Assembly: GCA_949292905.1 (NCBI GenBank)
Contig: CASFAV010000011.1
Coordinates: forward strand, 1 to 64,000
DNA: 64,000 nt
From: an uncultured Eubacteriales bacterium
Lineage (GTDB): Bacteria > Bacillota > Clostridia > Christensenellales > DTU072
Reading direction: 5' to 3'
Shown: positions 53,552 to 62,872 of the stretch, in pieces
Layout of the letters: each line of letters opens with the position of its first letter
How positions within the stretch are numbered: position 1 is the stretch's first letter
Position numbers and translations under genes: made by a program
The notes under the pieces: generated by a model
The model's database searches: none
Seen by the model: only the letters and a program-made list of their open reading frames with translations
Told to the model about the DNA's origin: nothing

Positions 53552-55228
53552 TCACGAATATGCTTCGATATACTTTTCCAAAAGGCTGACGGGCACCCGA
53601 TAGACGGCGGCTATCGACTCCTTGTCGCCGCCCTCCTCGTCAAGTCCCGCTTCCGTAGCGTAAAGATAGTGCACGAGCGCGCAAAGAGCTTCGGTATTGA
53701 GCATGTTTACGTTCTTCGCAAACACCCTGTCCACCACCGCGCCGATATCCGCATTGGCGTCCGGAACGCCCTCGTTGACGATGAACTGTATCGACACGAG
53801 CGCGTATACGCTGCGCTGAAGATTATAATATTTCCTACTCGCAGGCACGTATTCTTTGAGGCTCGCATACGCCGCGCTCTTTGAGGAAGTGACCAGAAAA
53901 TCGTGCGGAGCGTCGCTGAAATATATGAGTAGCATATATAACAGAACAGCTTTGCTCGGGTAACCGATATACGGACTTGAGATACCTTTTATCAATATAT
54001 CCGAATAATCCTCCGTGCTTGCGGAAAACAATCCGTGCAGTTCCTCTTCCGCCTCGTCCGCGCAGTCGAAGTCTATCGTCCGCGCAAGCGCGAGTCTGAC
54101 TTCGGCGGGATCGACGCGGGCGCCCATGGAGCGTCTGCAGCCGAGATCGAGCAATTTGTTTTTGATACTGCGCGCAGCGCTCGGGACCATACCCGCGGCG
54201 GCGGAGCGCAACACGTTCTCGTCGCCGTTGTAATAATCCTGCAAAACGGCGTAAATCATATTCAGGCGGTTGCAACGGGGATACATGCGCATACCGCGAT
54301 ATAAAGCCTTTAATCCTTCGTCGAACTCGCCTTCGGCGGTAGCCGTGAGAGCGTGCATCGCGAGCGCTTCGTAATAGAATTTATCCGCGCTTACCGCGGC
54401 TTTCGCCGCGGCGTACGCTTCGCGGGTGTATCCGTTCAACATCGCGGTACGCGAAATTTCCGCAAGCTCCACGGCATTTTTAGTTTCCTTGTATACGTTG
54501 AGAAGTACCGTAAATTCCTCCTCGAAACGGTTGTCGTCGAGGGCGCACTTCAATATCACGTCCGCCGCTATCCCGGAGGCGGGATTTATCCCGTAAAGCT
54601 TGCGCGCCGCGCGCTCTGCGAGCGCGTAATCTCCGGCGTCGGCGGCAGCCTCCGCTTTTACGGATAACGCGAGTTCCGCTATAACGCTGTCGTCGGAAAC
54701 GCAATCCGCGACCGCAACTGCGCCCTCGGGATCTCCCGAAGCCAGAAGCTCCGCCGCTTCCGAAAAATTCTTCAGGTCGTTGCGAACGCTCACGTCTATA
54801 CGCACCGGCTCGCCGCTTTCGCGCCCGAACGTGAACGCATAATCGTCCCACAGCGCTTCCATGTCGCCGCTCGCGGCTTGCGCGAGTAAGTATTCTACGT
54901 CTATCTTATCGCCGTAGGCGTCGGGGAAACGCCTGCCGGAGACGCACATTTCCCGATAAAGCATTTTGATCGCGGCGAGATATTCCCGCCTTCCCGCTTC
55001 TCCGGCAAGCTCCGCGAGAAGCGCTATGTTCTCTTCGTAAGCTCCGATCGGGATATAAAGCTCCGACAGCCTGTGCTTCAGCAGTTCGCCGAAAAAGGTC
55101 TTACCCGTTTCCTCCAGCTTTTTTACGGTGAGCGAGATCGCCGTTTCGTATTCGTGAGCGGCGACCTTCTCGTCAAGAAGCTTCAAAAATATTGCAAAAT
55201 TGTCGGAAAAATCAATGATCTTCGCCAT
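53552..55228 (-). CDS. TPR-like repeat protein
   Basis: This 558-residue protein is alpha-helical throughout, with TPR-like repeats (for example NFSEAAELLASGDPEGAVAVAD, AAADAGDYALAERAARKLYGINP, GEFDEGLKALYRGMRMYPRCNRL). It has no signal peptide or membrane segment and is probably cytoplasmic. The function is unknown. It overlaps hslO by 17 bases and belongs to the same transcription unit, which suggests a link to stress or envelope work. Confidence 0.75.
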   Translation of the reverse strand: MAKIIDFSDNFAIFLKLLDEKVAAHEYETAISLTVKKLEETGKTFFGELLKHRLSELYIPIGAYEENIALLAELAGEAGRREYLAAIKMLYREMCVSGRRFPDAYGDKIDVEYLLAQAASGDMEALWDDYAFTFGRESGEPVRIDVSVRNDLKNFSEAAELLASGDPEGAVAVADCVSDDSVIAELALSVKAEAAADAGDYALAERAARKLYGINPASGIAADVILKCALDDNRFEEEFTVLLNVYKETKNAVELAEISRTAMLNGYTREAYAAAKAAVSADKFYYEALAMHALTATAEGEFDEGLKALYRGMRMYPRCNRLNMIYAVLQDYYNGDENVLRSAAAGMVPSAARSIKNKLLDLGCRRSMGARVDPAEVRLALARTIDFDCADEAEEELHGLFSASTEDYSDILIKGISSPYIGYPSKAVLLYMLLIYFSDAPHDFLVTSSKSAAYASLKEYVPASRKYYNLQRSVYALVSIQFIVNEGVPDANADIGAVVDRVFAKNVNMLNTEALCALVHYLYATEAGLDEEGGDKESIAAVYRVPVSLLEKYIEAYS

Positions 55229-56087
55229 TCTTGCCGAATATGGTATCGAGATCTTCGGCGCCGAAGCGGTATTTGGCGGCGCAGAAATCGCACTTCACTT
55301 CTATCACGCCCTGTTCGGCGATTATCGATTCGGCTTCGCTTCTTCCGAGGCTTCTTACCACGCCGATTATCTTGGAAGCGCACTTACAGCCGTATTCCAC
55401 GGGTTCGGCAGGGAAAAACTCGGTATTAAGATGCCCGAAATAAAAATCGCCTATTTCCTCGATGCTTTTTTCGCACATAAGAGAGGACAACGCGGTGAAA
55501 TTGGTCATCACGTCTTCGAGCATGAAAAGCATATTTTCGTCGGCGTCGGGGAGCGCTTCCACTATTATTCCGCCCGAAGCCTTACAGCCGTTCGCGTCGT
55601 TCATCACGCCGAGCGCGACGGAATTGGCGATGCCTTCGCTTTTATAGAGATAATTGGCGTAATCCTCGGCTATCTCGCCGCTCACGAGAGCGGACCTTCC
55701 GACGTAAGGCTCTTTGAGCCCCATGTCTTTGACGACTACCAGATCGCCGTTATTGCCGACTGCGCCGCCCACGTCGAGCTTGCCGTCAGCACGCAAAGGA
55801 AGATCGGTCTGCGGATTGTCCACGAAACCTTTTATCGCGCCATCTTCGCCGGCGACGCAGATCCTGCCTATCGGCCCGCCGCCGTCGATGATGAGATTGA
55901 AACGGTCGTCCTTGTTCTTGAGGTTGTGCATTATGTACGCGCCCACCGTCAAAGAACGCCCCAGCGCGGCTGCGGCAAGGGGCGACAGATCGTGAGTTTT
56001 GATCGCTTTATTGACCGCTTCGGTGGTGTCGATAAGCGCAAGGCGCGCTTTACCGCCGAAGCATACGGCTTTGATTATCCTGTCCAT
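55212..56087 (-). CDS. hslO: Redox-regulated chaperone Hsp33
   Basis: This 291-residue protein is Hsp33, a holdase activated by oxidation. The N-terminal domain (DRIIKAVCFGGKARLALIDTTEAV) and the C-terminal zinc centre with CxC (GCKCASK) and CxxC (CDFC) are intact, so redox control should work. In an anaerobe this suits brief oxygen exposure. It lies between a membrane protein gene and the TPR gene and shares their transcript. Confidence 0.95.
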   Translation of the reverse strand: MDRIIKAVCFGGKARLALIDTTEAVNKAIKTHDLSPLAAAALGRSLTVGAYIMHNLKNKDDRFNLIIDGGGPIGRICVAGEDGAIKGFVDNPQTDLPLRADGKLDVGGAVGNNGDLVVVKDMGLKEPYVGRSALVSGEIAEDYANYLYKSEGIANSVALGVMNDANGCKASGGIIVEALPDADENMLFMLEDVMTNFTALSSLMCEKSIEEIGDFYFGHLNTEFFPAEPVEYGCKCASKIIGVVRSLGRSEAESIIAEQGVIEVKCDFCAAKYRFGAEDLDTIFGKNGEDH

Positions 56088-56108
56088 GTATCGGGAACTC
56101 CGGTTAGG

Positions 56109-57209
56109 TTATTTCTTTTTCTTGTATTTGACGGGTCCCTGCTGTTTGTTCGCTTCGGGCTTTTTCTTTTCCTTACGGCTCTGACGGGACCGATCCGTCT
56201 GCAATCTCTCGTACAGCACCTGCAATACGTTCTCGCTGTTGTAATCGCCGTAGTTGACGGTGGCGAGCACGATATACGTCGTCCCTATCATCACGAACGC
56301 CACCGCGATGATTATCGTCACGAACATGGAATTGATCGCAAACAGGGCGAACGGCGCGCCTATCAGTATGAGCATCATCAGGCTCGGTATGAAAAACGCC
56401 GTCGAATATATGCATGCGTTCTTGAGTTTCGCCGCGTAAGAAAGCGTTTTGTGATAGGATATGACCTGCGGTACGAGATTGAGAAGTATCATCGTGGAAG
56501 CGAGCAATACGATTATACCGCCGAAAAGCGCGAACCATTGTCCGACGCTCGCTCCGCCCGACCATACGCCCGCGATGAATTCTATTATGAGGTTGGTGCC
56601 GCCGGCGAAAAACACCGCGTAACCCGCGAAAGTTATCAGCATTTCTTTCCAGTACGTTTTCACTCCGCGGAAATATTCGGTAACGATACGCGGCACGTCC
56701 GCGCCCGTCTTCTTGTCCTTTTTGCATACGAACCTTTCGCCCCAGATGAGCTTGGTCGAAACGTATGCGTGTCCCGCTACGCCGAAAGACAATATCGGAA
56801 GGCACACCGCCACGCCGAGGAATATCACTCGGTACGCAAGCAACAATATCACTTTGGCTTCGTCGACAGCCATGCCGCCGGAAAGCCCTATCCCGAATCC
56901 GCTCATCAGATAAGGCACTTTATCGATGTCCGCGAGCATGTACGCGAATTTCTCTACCCCGATGAACGATATCGCGATTATGAGCGCGAATAACGGTAAC
57001 ATAAATATTATCGTCATCGCGTTTGCGGTCATCAGATGGTTGCTGTTCGCTTTGTAGGTATCGAAAAACCTCTTGAATCTTCCGGCGGGATACGGGGGCT
57101 TTTTTTCTTCGTTACGCGCCTCGGGGGCAAGCTCCAGACCGGAGAGCAATTTCAGTTTGAATTTGCTTATGCCGCGTTTGGAAGACTTTTCGTTGGAGTT
57201 AGCTGCCAT
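56109..57209 (-). CDS. Polytopic membrane protein, unknown family
   Basis: This 366-residue protein has a basic N-terminal region of about 60 residues and about six membrane helices (for example MTIIFMLPLFALIIAISFI, VILLLAYRVIFLGVAVCLPIL, WFALFGGIIVLLASTMILLNLV, FVTIIIAVAFVMIGTTYIVL). The C-terminus is long, Lys-rich and disordered (KEKKKPEANKQQG). It resembles in topology the two polytopic proteins of the surface operon, but no family was recognised. It is the first gene of the transcript with hslO. Confidence 0.7.
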   Translation of the reverse strand: MAANSNEKSSKRGISKFKLKLLSGLELAPEARNEEKKPPYPAGRFKRFFDTYKANSNHLMTANAMTIIFMLPLFALIIAISFIGVEKFAYMLADIDKVPYLMSGFGIGLSGGMAVDEAKVILLLAYRVIFLGVAVCLPILSFGVAGHAYVSTKLIWGERFVCKKDKKTGADVPRIVTEYFRGVKTYWKEMLITFAGYAVFFAGGTNLIIEFIAGVWSGGASVGQWFALFGGIIVLLASTMILLNLVPQVISYHKTLSYAAKLKNACIYSTAFFIPSLMMLILIGAPFALFAINSMFVTIIIAVAFVMIGTTYIVLATVNYGDYNSENVLQVLYERLQTDRSRQSRKEKKKPEANKQQGPVKYKKKK

Positions 57210-57238
57210 TACGTTCCTCTCAAAAAGGTGTTATTTCG

Positions 57239-57267
57239 ATTATACATTAAATATCCGCTTATTGCAA
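57239..57267 (-). promoter_or_regulatory. Promoter of the membrane protein-hslO-TPR operon
   Basis: On the minus strand TTGCAA (57267-57262) and TATAAT (57244-57239) are 17 bases apart. Confidence 0.7.
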
Positions 57268-57275
57268 TTATATTA

Positions 57276-57304
57276 TTGACTTTTGCCGATAAAATTGTTA
57301 TAGT
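57276..57304 (+). promoter_or_regulatory. Promoter of asd-dapA-dapB
   Basis: TTGACT (57276-57281) and TATAGT (57299-57304) are 17 bases apart. The leader is about 30 bases, so no lysine riboswitch fits. The -35 boxes of this promoter and the divergent one are only eight bases apart. Confidence 0.75.
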
Positions 57305-57342
57305 TGCAGTAACTTAATATTTAATATAATGAGGTACTTTTT

Positions 57343-58344
57343 ATGAAAAGCTATGTAATGGCTGTTGTAGGCGCGACCGGCATGGTCGGCTCGAAATTTC
57401 TTCAGGTGCTCGAAGAACGCAAACTGCCCGTGTCGAAATATTATCTTTTCGCTTCGAAGAAATCCGCAGGCAAAAAGGTGACTTTCATGGGCGAAGAGCA
57501 TACGATAATCGAGCTTACGCCCGAAAACATCAAAGGTAAAGGCATAGAAATAGCGTTATTTTCGGCAGGCGGCGCGGTTTCCAAGGAATTCGCTCCGCAA
57601 TTCGTGGATATCGGCGCGGTAGTCATAGACAATTCGAGCCAATGGCGTATGTACGACGACGTGCCCCTCGTTGTCCCCGAAGTGAACGGCGAAGCGGCGC
57701 TTAACAATAAAGGCATCATCGCCAACCCCAACTGCTCCACCATACAGGCAGTCGTGGCGCTCAAACCGCTGTACGACAAATACGGTATCAAACGCGTGGT
57801 ATATTCGACCTATCAGGCGGTATCGGGCGCGGGCGTTGCGGGATACAACGATCTCCGCGACGGCACGACGACCAAGTTCCCCTATCCCATCCGCGGCAAC
57901 GTGATACCGCACATCGACGTATTCCTCCCCAACGGTTACACCAAGGAAGAGGAAAAGATGATCAAGGAAACGCGCAAGATACTCGGCGACGATTCTCTCA
58001 AAGTGACCGCGACCACGGTGCGCGTACCGGTATTCCACGGACACAGCGAGAGCATCAACGTGGAATTCTTGAAACCCTGCACTCTCGAAGGTATCAAAGA
58101 GGCGCTCGCTTCCATGGAGAACGTGGTAATCGTGGACGACGTTGCTAATCTCAAATATCCGATGCCCATCGACGCGGAAGATCACGACGAAGTGTACGTC
58201 GGCAGGATAAGGCTCGACGACACCGTGGAATCGGGCTGCAACCTGTGGGTAGTGGCTGACAATATCCGTAAAGGAGCCGCGACCAACGCGGTACAGATCG
58301 CCGAATATCTCATCGCGCACGACGCGGTCAAATCGGCTAAATAA
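57343..58344 (+). CDS. asd: Aspartate-semialdehyde dehydrogenase
   Basis: This 333-residue NADPH-dependent enzyme makes aspartate semialdehyde for lysine, threonine and methionine. The nucleotide motif GATGMVG (10-16), the active-site Cys in NPNCST (near 131) and the later VRVPVFHGHSESINVEF substrate-binding stretch are present. GAGG precedes the ATG. It heads the asd-dapA-dapB operon, with 46 bases before dapA. Confidence 0.97.
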   Translation: MKSYVMAVVGATGMVGSKFLQVLEERKLPVSKYYLFASKKSAGKKVTFMGEEHTIIELTPENIKGKGIEIALFSAGGAVSKEFAPQFVDIGAVVIDNSSQWRMYDDVPLVVPEVNGEAALNNKGIIANPNCSTIQAVVALKPLYDKYGIKRVVYSTYQAVSGAGVAGYNDLRDGTTTKFPYPIRGNVIPHIDVFLPNGYTKEEEKMIKETRKILGDDSLKVTATTVRVPVFHGHSESINVEFLKPCTLEGIKEALASMENVVIVDDVANLKYPMPIDAEDHDEVYVGRIRLDDTVESGCNLWVVADNIRKGAATNAVQIAEYLIAHDAVKSAK

Positions 58345-58390
58345 CGATCAAAGCGAAAAAACTACCGTCGTTACGGTAAAGGAGGTAACT

Positions 58391-59281
58391 ATGTCTATAT
58401 TCCGAGGCGCGGCAACCGCCCTTGTAACCCCGTTCACTGACGACAAAGTCGATTTCAAGAGTCTCGAAAAACTCGTCGACATGCAACTTGCCGGCAATAT
58501 AGACGCGCTTATCGTCAACGGAACGACGGGCGAGCCTACGACAATGACGCATTTCGAGCGCACCGCGGTGGCGGGCGCTGTCATCGAGCACGTGCGTAAG
58601 CGCGTACCGGTAATACTCGGAGCGGGAAGCAACAACACTTACACCGCGATAGAATACGCCAAAGAGAACGCGCAACTCGGCGCGGACGGCATACTCACGG
58701 TGACGCCCTATTACAACAAATGCACGCAGGCGGGACTCGTCGCGCACTATAAAGCGATAGCGGACGCGGTGGATCTTCCCGTCATAATGTATAACGTGCC
58801 GGGCAGAACGGGCGTCAACATCGCTCCCGAAACCTGTATGAAACTCGCGGGATACAAAGGTATACAGGCAATCAAGGAAGCGAGCGGCAACGTAAACCAG
58901 TTCATGGAGCTCGCAAGGCTCATCGGCGGAAAAATGGATATCTACAGCGGCGACGACGGACTGGTGCTCCCCATCCTCGCGGTCGGCGGCATAGGCGTAA
59001 TAAGCGTGGCGTCGAACGTGGTCCCGCAGTACATGCACGATATGGTATACAAGTTCTTCGACGGCGATATCGCGGGCTCGCGCGAAATGCAACTCAGGAT
59101 CAACCCCCTCGTGTCCGCCCTTTTCTGCGAAGTCAACCCCATTCCCGTCAAGTGCGCGCTCAAACTTCTGGGCATAATCCCCGACGACTATATGAGACTT
59201 CCTCTCACCCGTTGCGGAAGCATCGAAAAGGTATACAACGCGCTCAAGGAATTCGGGCTCGAACCCGTGGCGGAGGCGTAA
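58391..59281 (+). CDS. dapA: 4-hydroxy-tetrahydrodipicolinate synthase
   Basis: This 296-residue TIM-barrel aldolase condenses aspartate semialdehyde with pyruvate. The pyruvate-binding NGTTGEPTT (near 40), the YYNKCTQ and YNVPGRTG motifs and the Schiff-base Lys in IKEASG (near 162) are all present. AAAGGAGG precedes the ATG. The stop is one base from the dapB start, so the two are coupled. Confidence 0.97.
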   Translation: MSIFRGAATALVTPFTDDKVDFKSLEKLVDMQLAGNIDALIVNGTTGEPTTMTHFERTAVAGAVIEHVRKRVPVILGAGSNNTYTAIEYAKENAQLGADGILTVTPYYNKCTQAGLVAHYKAIADAVDLPVIMYNVPGRTGVNIAPETCMKLAGYKGIQAIKEASGNVNQFMELARLIGGKMDIYSGDDGLVLPILAVGGIGVISVASNVVPQYMHDMVYKFFDGDIAGSREMQLRINPLVSALFCEVNPIPVKCALKLLGIIPDDYMRLPLTRCGSIEKVYNALKEFGLEPVAEA

Positions 59282-59282
59282 A

Positions 59283-60032
59283 ATGATGAGAGTTATCGTC
59301 AACGGCATAGGCGGCACGATGGGCAAAGTGCTCTATAACGCCCTCAACTCTCACGCCGACGCAAAAGCGGTGGCGGGAGTGGACAAATACGCCGATCCCT
59401 CCAAATTCGATATTCCCGTCTACGACGACATATCGAAGGTAAAAGAAGAAGCGGACTGCATTATCGATTTTTCGGTAAAAGAGGCTCTGCCCGGCATACT
59501 TGCATACGCCGCGGAGAAGAAGCTCCCCTGCGTGCTCGCGACTACCGGCTACGGCGAAAAGGAACTCGCGCTCGTCAAGGAAGCTTCCGAAAAAATAGCG
59601 ATATTCCGCAGCGGCAATATGTCCGTCGGAGTCAGCACCCTCGTAAAGCTCGTGAAATCGGCGGCGGCTATACTTTATAACGCCGACGTCGAGATAGTCG
59701 AACAGCACCACCACAACAAAGTGGACGCCCCTTCGGGCACCGCCCTTCTTCTTGCCGACGCCGTCAAGACGGCGCGAAAAGATCTCGTCAACGTGTACGG
59801 CAGAGAAGGTATCGTCGGTAAGCGCAAGCCCGACGAGCTCGGTATCCACGCGGTACGCGGCGGCAGCATCGTCGGCAAGCACGAAGTTATGTTCATAATG
59901 AATAACGAAGTGGTAACGCTGAAACACGAAGCGGAGAACAAAGGTATATTCGCCGAAGGCGCCATACGCGCGGGACTTTTCCTTCTTACCTGCCCGCCCG
60001 GACAATACGATATGCAGGATCTTACCGCTTGA
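59283..60032 (+). CDS. dapB: 4-hydroxy-tetrahydrodipicolinate reductase
   Basis: This 249-residue reductase acts after DapA. The nucleotide-binding GIGGTMG motif, the ATTGYGEKEL region and the substrate-binding EQHHHNKVDAPSGTA signature (near 140-154) are present. The start MMRVIVNG offers two adjacent ATGs; the ribosome binding site GGAGG inside the dapA end favours both. A strong terminator follows. Confidence 0.96.
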   Translation: MMRVIVNGIGGTMGKVLYNALNSHADAKAVAGVDKYADPSKFDIPVYDDISKVKEEADCIIDFSVKEALPGILAYAAEKKLPCVLATTGYGEKELALVKEASEKIAIFRSGNMSVGVSTLVKLVKSAAAILYNADVEIVEQHHHNKVDAPSGTALLLADAVKTARKDLVNVYGREGIVGKRKPDELGIHAVRGGSIVGKHEVMFIMNNEVVTLKHEAENKGIFAEGAIRAGLFLLTCPPGQYDMQDLTA

Positions 60033-60065
60033 GAAAAGCTCCGTTACATATCTTCAATAACGAAT

Positions 60066-60094
60066 AAAGCGCGGAAACCTCCGCGCTTTTTTTC
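60066..60094 (+). terminator. Terminator of asd-dapA-dapB
   Basis: AAAGCGCGGA and TCCGCGCTTT form a ten-pair stem with a four-base loop, followed by TTTTTC. The rest of the gap to 60213 shows nothing recognisable. Confidence 0.9.
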
Positions 60095-60213
60095 TTATAG
60101 CGACCGTTTTTTGTATCGGTTTCAATATCCGAAGATATGACCGAATAGCGGATTAAGTCTCCCTGTTCTCAGGTTTCGGGATAACATAGCTTGATTTACG
60201 TAAAAAACCCGTT

Positions 60214-60528
60214 TTACACCGAACCGCCCGCGACGTCGTCTACGGGTATGGCGAAAGCTATCCCGCGCGCGTCGCGCGTAAGTCCCGCCTGCATGTTTAT
60301 CGCACGCAGAATTTCCGTCGAATTCGCCTGCTCCGTTATAATGAGCACGACGTCCTTTTCGGGCTCTATCACGAAGCCCAATACTTTCTGTATGTCGAGG
60401 TTGCCCGTCCCGCGCGCGTTGATTATCGTGCCGCCCTTTGCGCCCGCGCTTCTCGCCGCCGCCATTACCGCGTCGGCGTATCCTTTATTGACTATTGCCC
60501 ATATCATCGTGTACTTTTTCGCTTCCAT
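60214..60528 (-). CDS. P-II-like regulator, first type
   Basis: This 104-residue protein has the P-II-like ferredoxin fold pattern: MIWAIVNKGYADAVMAAARSAGAKGGTIINARGTG, KDVVLIITEQANSTEILRAINMQAG and RGIAFAIPVDDVAGG. The GAKGGTII motif and GTG are the signature of DUF1538-linked P-II proteins. It is likely to sense nucleotides and control the DUF1538 membrane protein encoded two genes upstream. No Tyr for uridylylation can be identified. It is the last gene of the operon. Confidence 0.8.
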   Translation of the reverse strand: MEAKKYTMIWAIVNKGYADAVMAAARSAGAKGGTIINARGTGNLDIQKVLGFVIEPEKDVVLIITEQANSTEILRAINMQAGLTRDARGIAFAIPVDDVAGGSV

Positions 60529-60541
60529 CTTCCGCTCTCCT

Positions 60542-60895
60542 TTATTTATTCCCTTCGAGATATTCCATAACGCCTTTGGAACATATACTCTGCATACTTA
60601 TAGCGAACGCTATTCCCGCGTTATTGCGTTCTATACCGAGATCTTCTCTGAGTATCCTCATCACTTCGGGTACGCTCTCCTTCGCCACGACCGCTACTAC
60701 AAGCGTCTTTTCGGGTTCGCTTATACCGAGATAACTCTGCATCTCGCTCGGAGCCGTTCCCCTTCCGAGCATGGCGAAGTGATAGCCGAAACCTTTGGAA
60801 TTCAACAGTTTGACCGTCTTTTTGCCTTTGCCTTTGTCCACCACTATCCCCACTACGGACAGCGCGCAAAGATTCTGATTACCTGTTTCGCTCAT
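60542..60895 (-). CDS. P-II-like regulator, second type
   Basis: This 117-residue protein is a second P-II-like member (VVGIVVDKGKGKKTVKLLNSKGFGYHFAMLGRGTA...KTLVVAVVAKESVPEVMRILREDLG...GIAFAISMQSICS). It differs from the other copy in the T-loop region, where GYHFAMLGRGTA replaces GGTIINARGTG. Two different P-II-like partners suggest a heteromeric or two-signal control of the DUF1538 protein. It lies 20 bases after that gene. Confidence 0.8.
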   Translation of the reverse strand: MSETGNQNLCALSVVGIVVDKGKGKKTVKLLNSKGFGYHFAMLGRGTAPSEMQSYLGISEPEKTLVVAVVAKESVPEVMRILREDLGIERNNAGIAFAISMQSICSKGVMEYLEGNK

Positions 60896-60915
60896 GTCTG
60901 CTTCCTTCTTCTCCC

Positions 60916-62787
60916 TTAAGCTTTATTCTCGTTGCTTTCTGCCGTTATACTCGCGTCTGCCGACCTAACCGGCGCTTCTTTACCGCCTTCATTTTCGCTT
61001 TCTCCGACGTCTGCGGGGAAAGCCTCGCTTTCGGCAGGATCTTCCGCGAGCGGCGCGGGCATAGCGCCGACGCCCGTTTCCGCGCTCTTTTCCGCATTCG
61101 CGATAGAAAATTTCACCGTACCCGAACCGCCTCTTTCTCCGTACGCTTCGGCTTGAGCCCCGTTTACGCCGTCGCTTTCGGCTTCGGTACCCGCTTCTAC
61201 ACTTACGCGCTCCCTCTCACCGCCTTCGGCGGCGGAATTTTCCCCCTCGTCGTCACGCTCGAAGAAGACTACGGGCTCGTCGAATACGACGGGCAGTTCG
61301 GCGGCTTTGCGTTCCGCGGCTTTCTTCGTCTTGACCTTCGTCTTTACTTTGTACGCGAGTCCCATAAGTTGCAACGTAAGCAGAGGAGTCATCGCGACGA
61401 ACGCCACCAGTCCGTAAGCGTCGGTGAATACGTTCCCGCCGAGTTCTACGCACGCCCCTATCGCAAAGGGCAGCAAGAAGGTCGAAGTCATGGCGCCCGA
61501 AGCCACTCCGCCCGAATCGAAAGCCACCGCCGTGAATATCTCCGGCACGAAAAAGGCAAGCGCTACAGATATCGCGTAGCACGGAAGCAGGAAATACCAT
61601 ATACTTATCCCCGTCGCCACGCGAAGCATACTCAATCCCACCGAAACGGAGATTGCGAGCGAAAGGAAAAACAGCATTTTCAGTTTGGAAATGGCGCCGC
61701 CCGTGAGCTGTTCGACCTGCCTCGTCAGAATATGTACGGACGGCTCGGCAAGCACGATAAGACAGCCGATGACCGCTCCGAAAGGAATAAGCACGTATCC
61801 GTCGGCAATTTTTGCAAGCGCGGCGCCGAGCGTTTTACCCATAGGCAAGAAGCCTACGTTGACCGCGGTAAGGAAAATGCAAAGACCGACGAAAGTATAT
61901 ATCAGACCGAAGCATATCCTCAATACCTGCGTTTTCGGGAGTTTAAGGGCGAATATCTGGAAAAGCGCGAAGACCGCCATTATCGGCAGAAGAGCGATAA
62001 GCACTTCCAGCATAAAGTCGGGAAAAGCTTTACCCAGCGCGGCGAAAATATCTCCCACGCTTCTTATTACGGGCACCGTCGTTTCGGACACGCCGACTTC
62101 GCTTTTGCCTGTAAGCCCTAGAATGAGCACGGCGAGCACGGGCCCTATCGAACACAAAGCGATCATTCCGAAGGAATCGTTACGGTTGACGTCGCCGCCG
62201 CGGACGCCCGCGATACCTATGCCGAGCGCCATAAGGAACGGCACCGTTATAGGACCCGTCGTAACGCCGCCCGAGTCGAACGCTATCGTCAGGAAATCTT
62301 CGGGCACGAACGCCGCGAGCAAGAAAACCAGACCGTACGCCGCCAAAAGTATATAAGACAGTTTTATTTTGAAATAAATACGCAACAACGCGACCACGAG
62401 GAATAATCCTACGCCCGCAGCCACTACGATAAGCAAAACGGTATTTTTACCGTCGCCCTGCTGAAGTTGCTCGGCGAGCACCTGAAGATCGGGTTCCGCT
62501 ATGGTAATTATGAAACCGAGTACGAAACAGACGAGGAAAACAAAAGAAATATTTTTACGTTTGGAGAGATCGGAGCCCATCGAACTCCCTATCGGTATCA
62601 TCGCGACGTCGGCGCCGAGCGTGAATATCGCCATACCTATGACGAGAAGAACGGCGGATACCGTAAAAAGCGCGACCGTGCCGTTATCGACTTCGTCCGA
62701 GCACAGAGAGGCGACGATTATCAAAACCGCCATCGGCAGGACCGAAAAGAAGGATTCCTTAAATTTCGAAAAAATATTCTTAAACAT
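60916..62787 (-). CDS. DUF1538 integral membrane protein with internal duplication
   Basis: This 623-residue protein has two DUF1538 halves, each with about six membrane helices. The halves share the motifs AFDSGGVxxGxxT (TIAFDSGGVTTGPIT and AVAFDSGGVASGAMT) and a G-x4-AEP region (IITIAEPDLQVLAEQL and IVLAEPSVHILTRQVEQL). The inverted or repeated two-domain plan is that of a transporter, but no substrate is known. A disordered acidic C-terminal tail of about 140 residues follows (GENSAAEGGERERVSVEAG...). The family is regularly linked to P-II-like genes, as here. Confidence 0.88.
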   Translation of the reverse strand: MFKNIFSKFKESFFSVLPMAVLIIVASLCSDEVDNGTVALFTVSAVLLVIGMAIFTLGADVAMIPIGSSMGSDLSKRKNISFVFLVCFVLGFIITIAEPDLQVLAEQLQQGDGKNTVLLIVVAAGVGLFLVVALLRIYFKIKLSYILLAAYGLVFLLAAFVPEDFLTIAFDSGGVTTGPITVPFLMALGIGIAGVRGGDVNRNDSFGMIALCSIGPVLAVLILGLTGKSEVGVSETTVPVIRSVGDIFAALGKAFPDFMLEVLIALLPIMAVFALFQIFALKLPKTQVLRICFGLIYTFVGLCIFLTAVNVGFLPMGKTLGAALAKIADGYVLIPFGAVIGCLIVLAEPSVHILTRQVEQLTGGAISKLKMLFFLSLAISVSVGLSMLRVATGISIWYFLLPCYAISVALAFFVPEIFTAVAFDSGGVASGAMTSTFLLPFAIGACVELGGNVFTDAYGLVAFVAMTPLLTLQLMGLAYKVKTKVKTKKAAERKAAELPVVFDEPVVFFERDDEGENSAAEGGERERVSVEAGTEAESDGVNGAQAEAYGERGGSGTVKFSIANAEKSAETGVGAMPAPLAEDPAESEAFPADVGESENEGGKEAPVRSADASITAESNENKA

Positions 62788-62799
62788 CCGCCTCGCGTA

Positions 62800-62821
62800 C
62801 CGCCCGCTTTCCGACGGGCGG
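62800..62821 (-). other. Stem-loop before the DUF1538 gene
   Basis: CCGCCCG and CGGGCGG form a seven-pair stem with an eight-base loop, 13 bases before the ATG at 62787. A TATAAT (62840-62835) on the minus strand lies upstream of it, with no good -35 box. The stem may be the SecB transcript's terminator or a leader element. Confidence 0.4.
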
Positions 62822-62872
62822 CTTATGACTTAAATTATATTCTTACGCACAACGCACAGGCGCGTTACGGAC

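Noticed and set aside
57305..57342. Lysine riboswitch ahead of asd
   Set aside because: The leader from the predicted start is only about 30 bases, too short for the known lysine aptamer. The lysA leader is similarly short.
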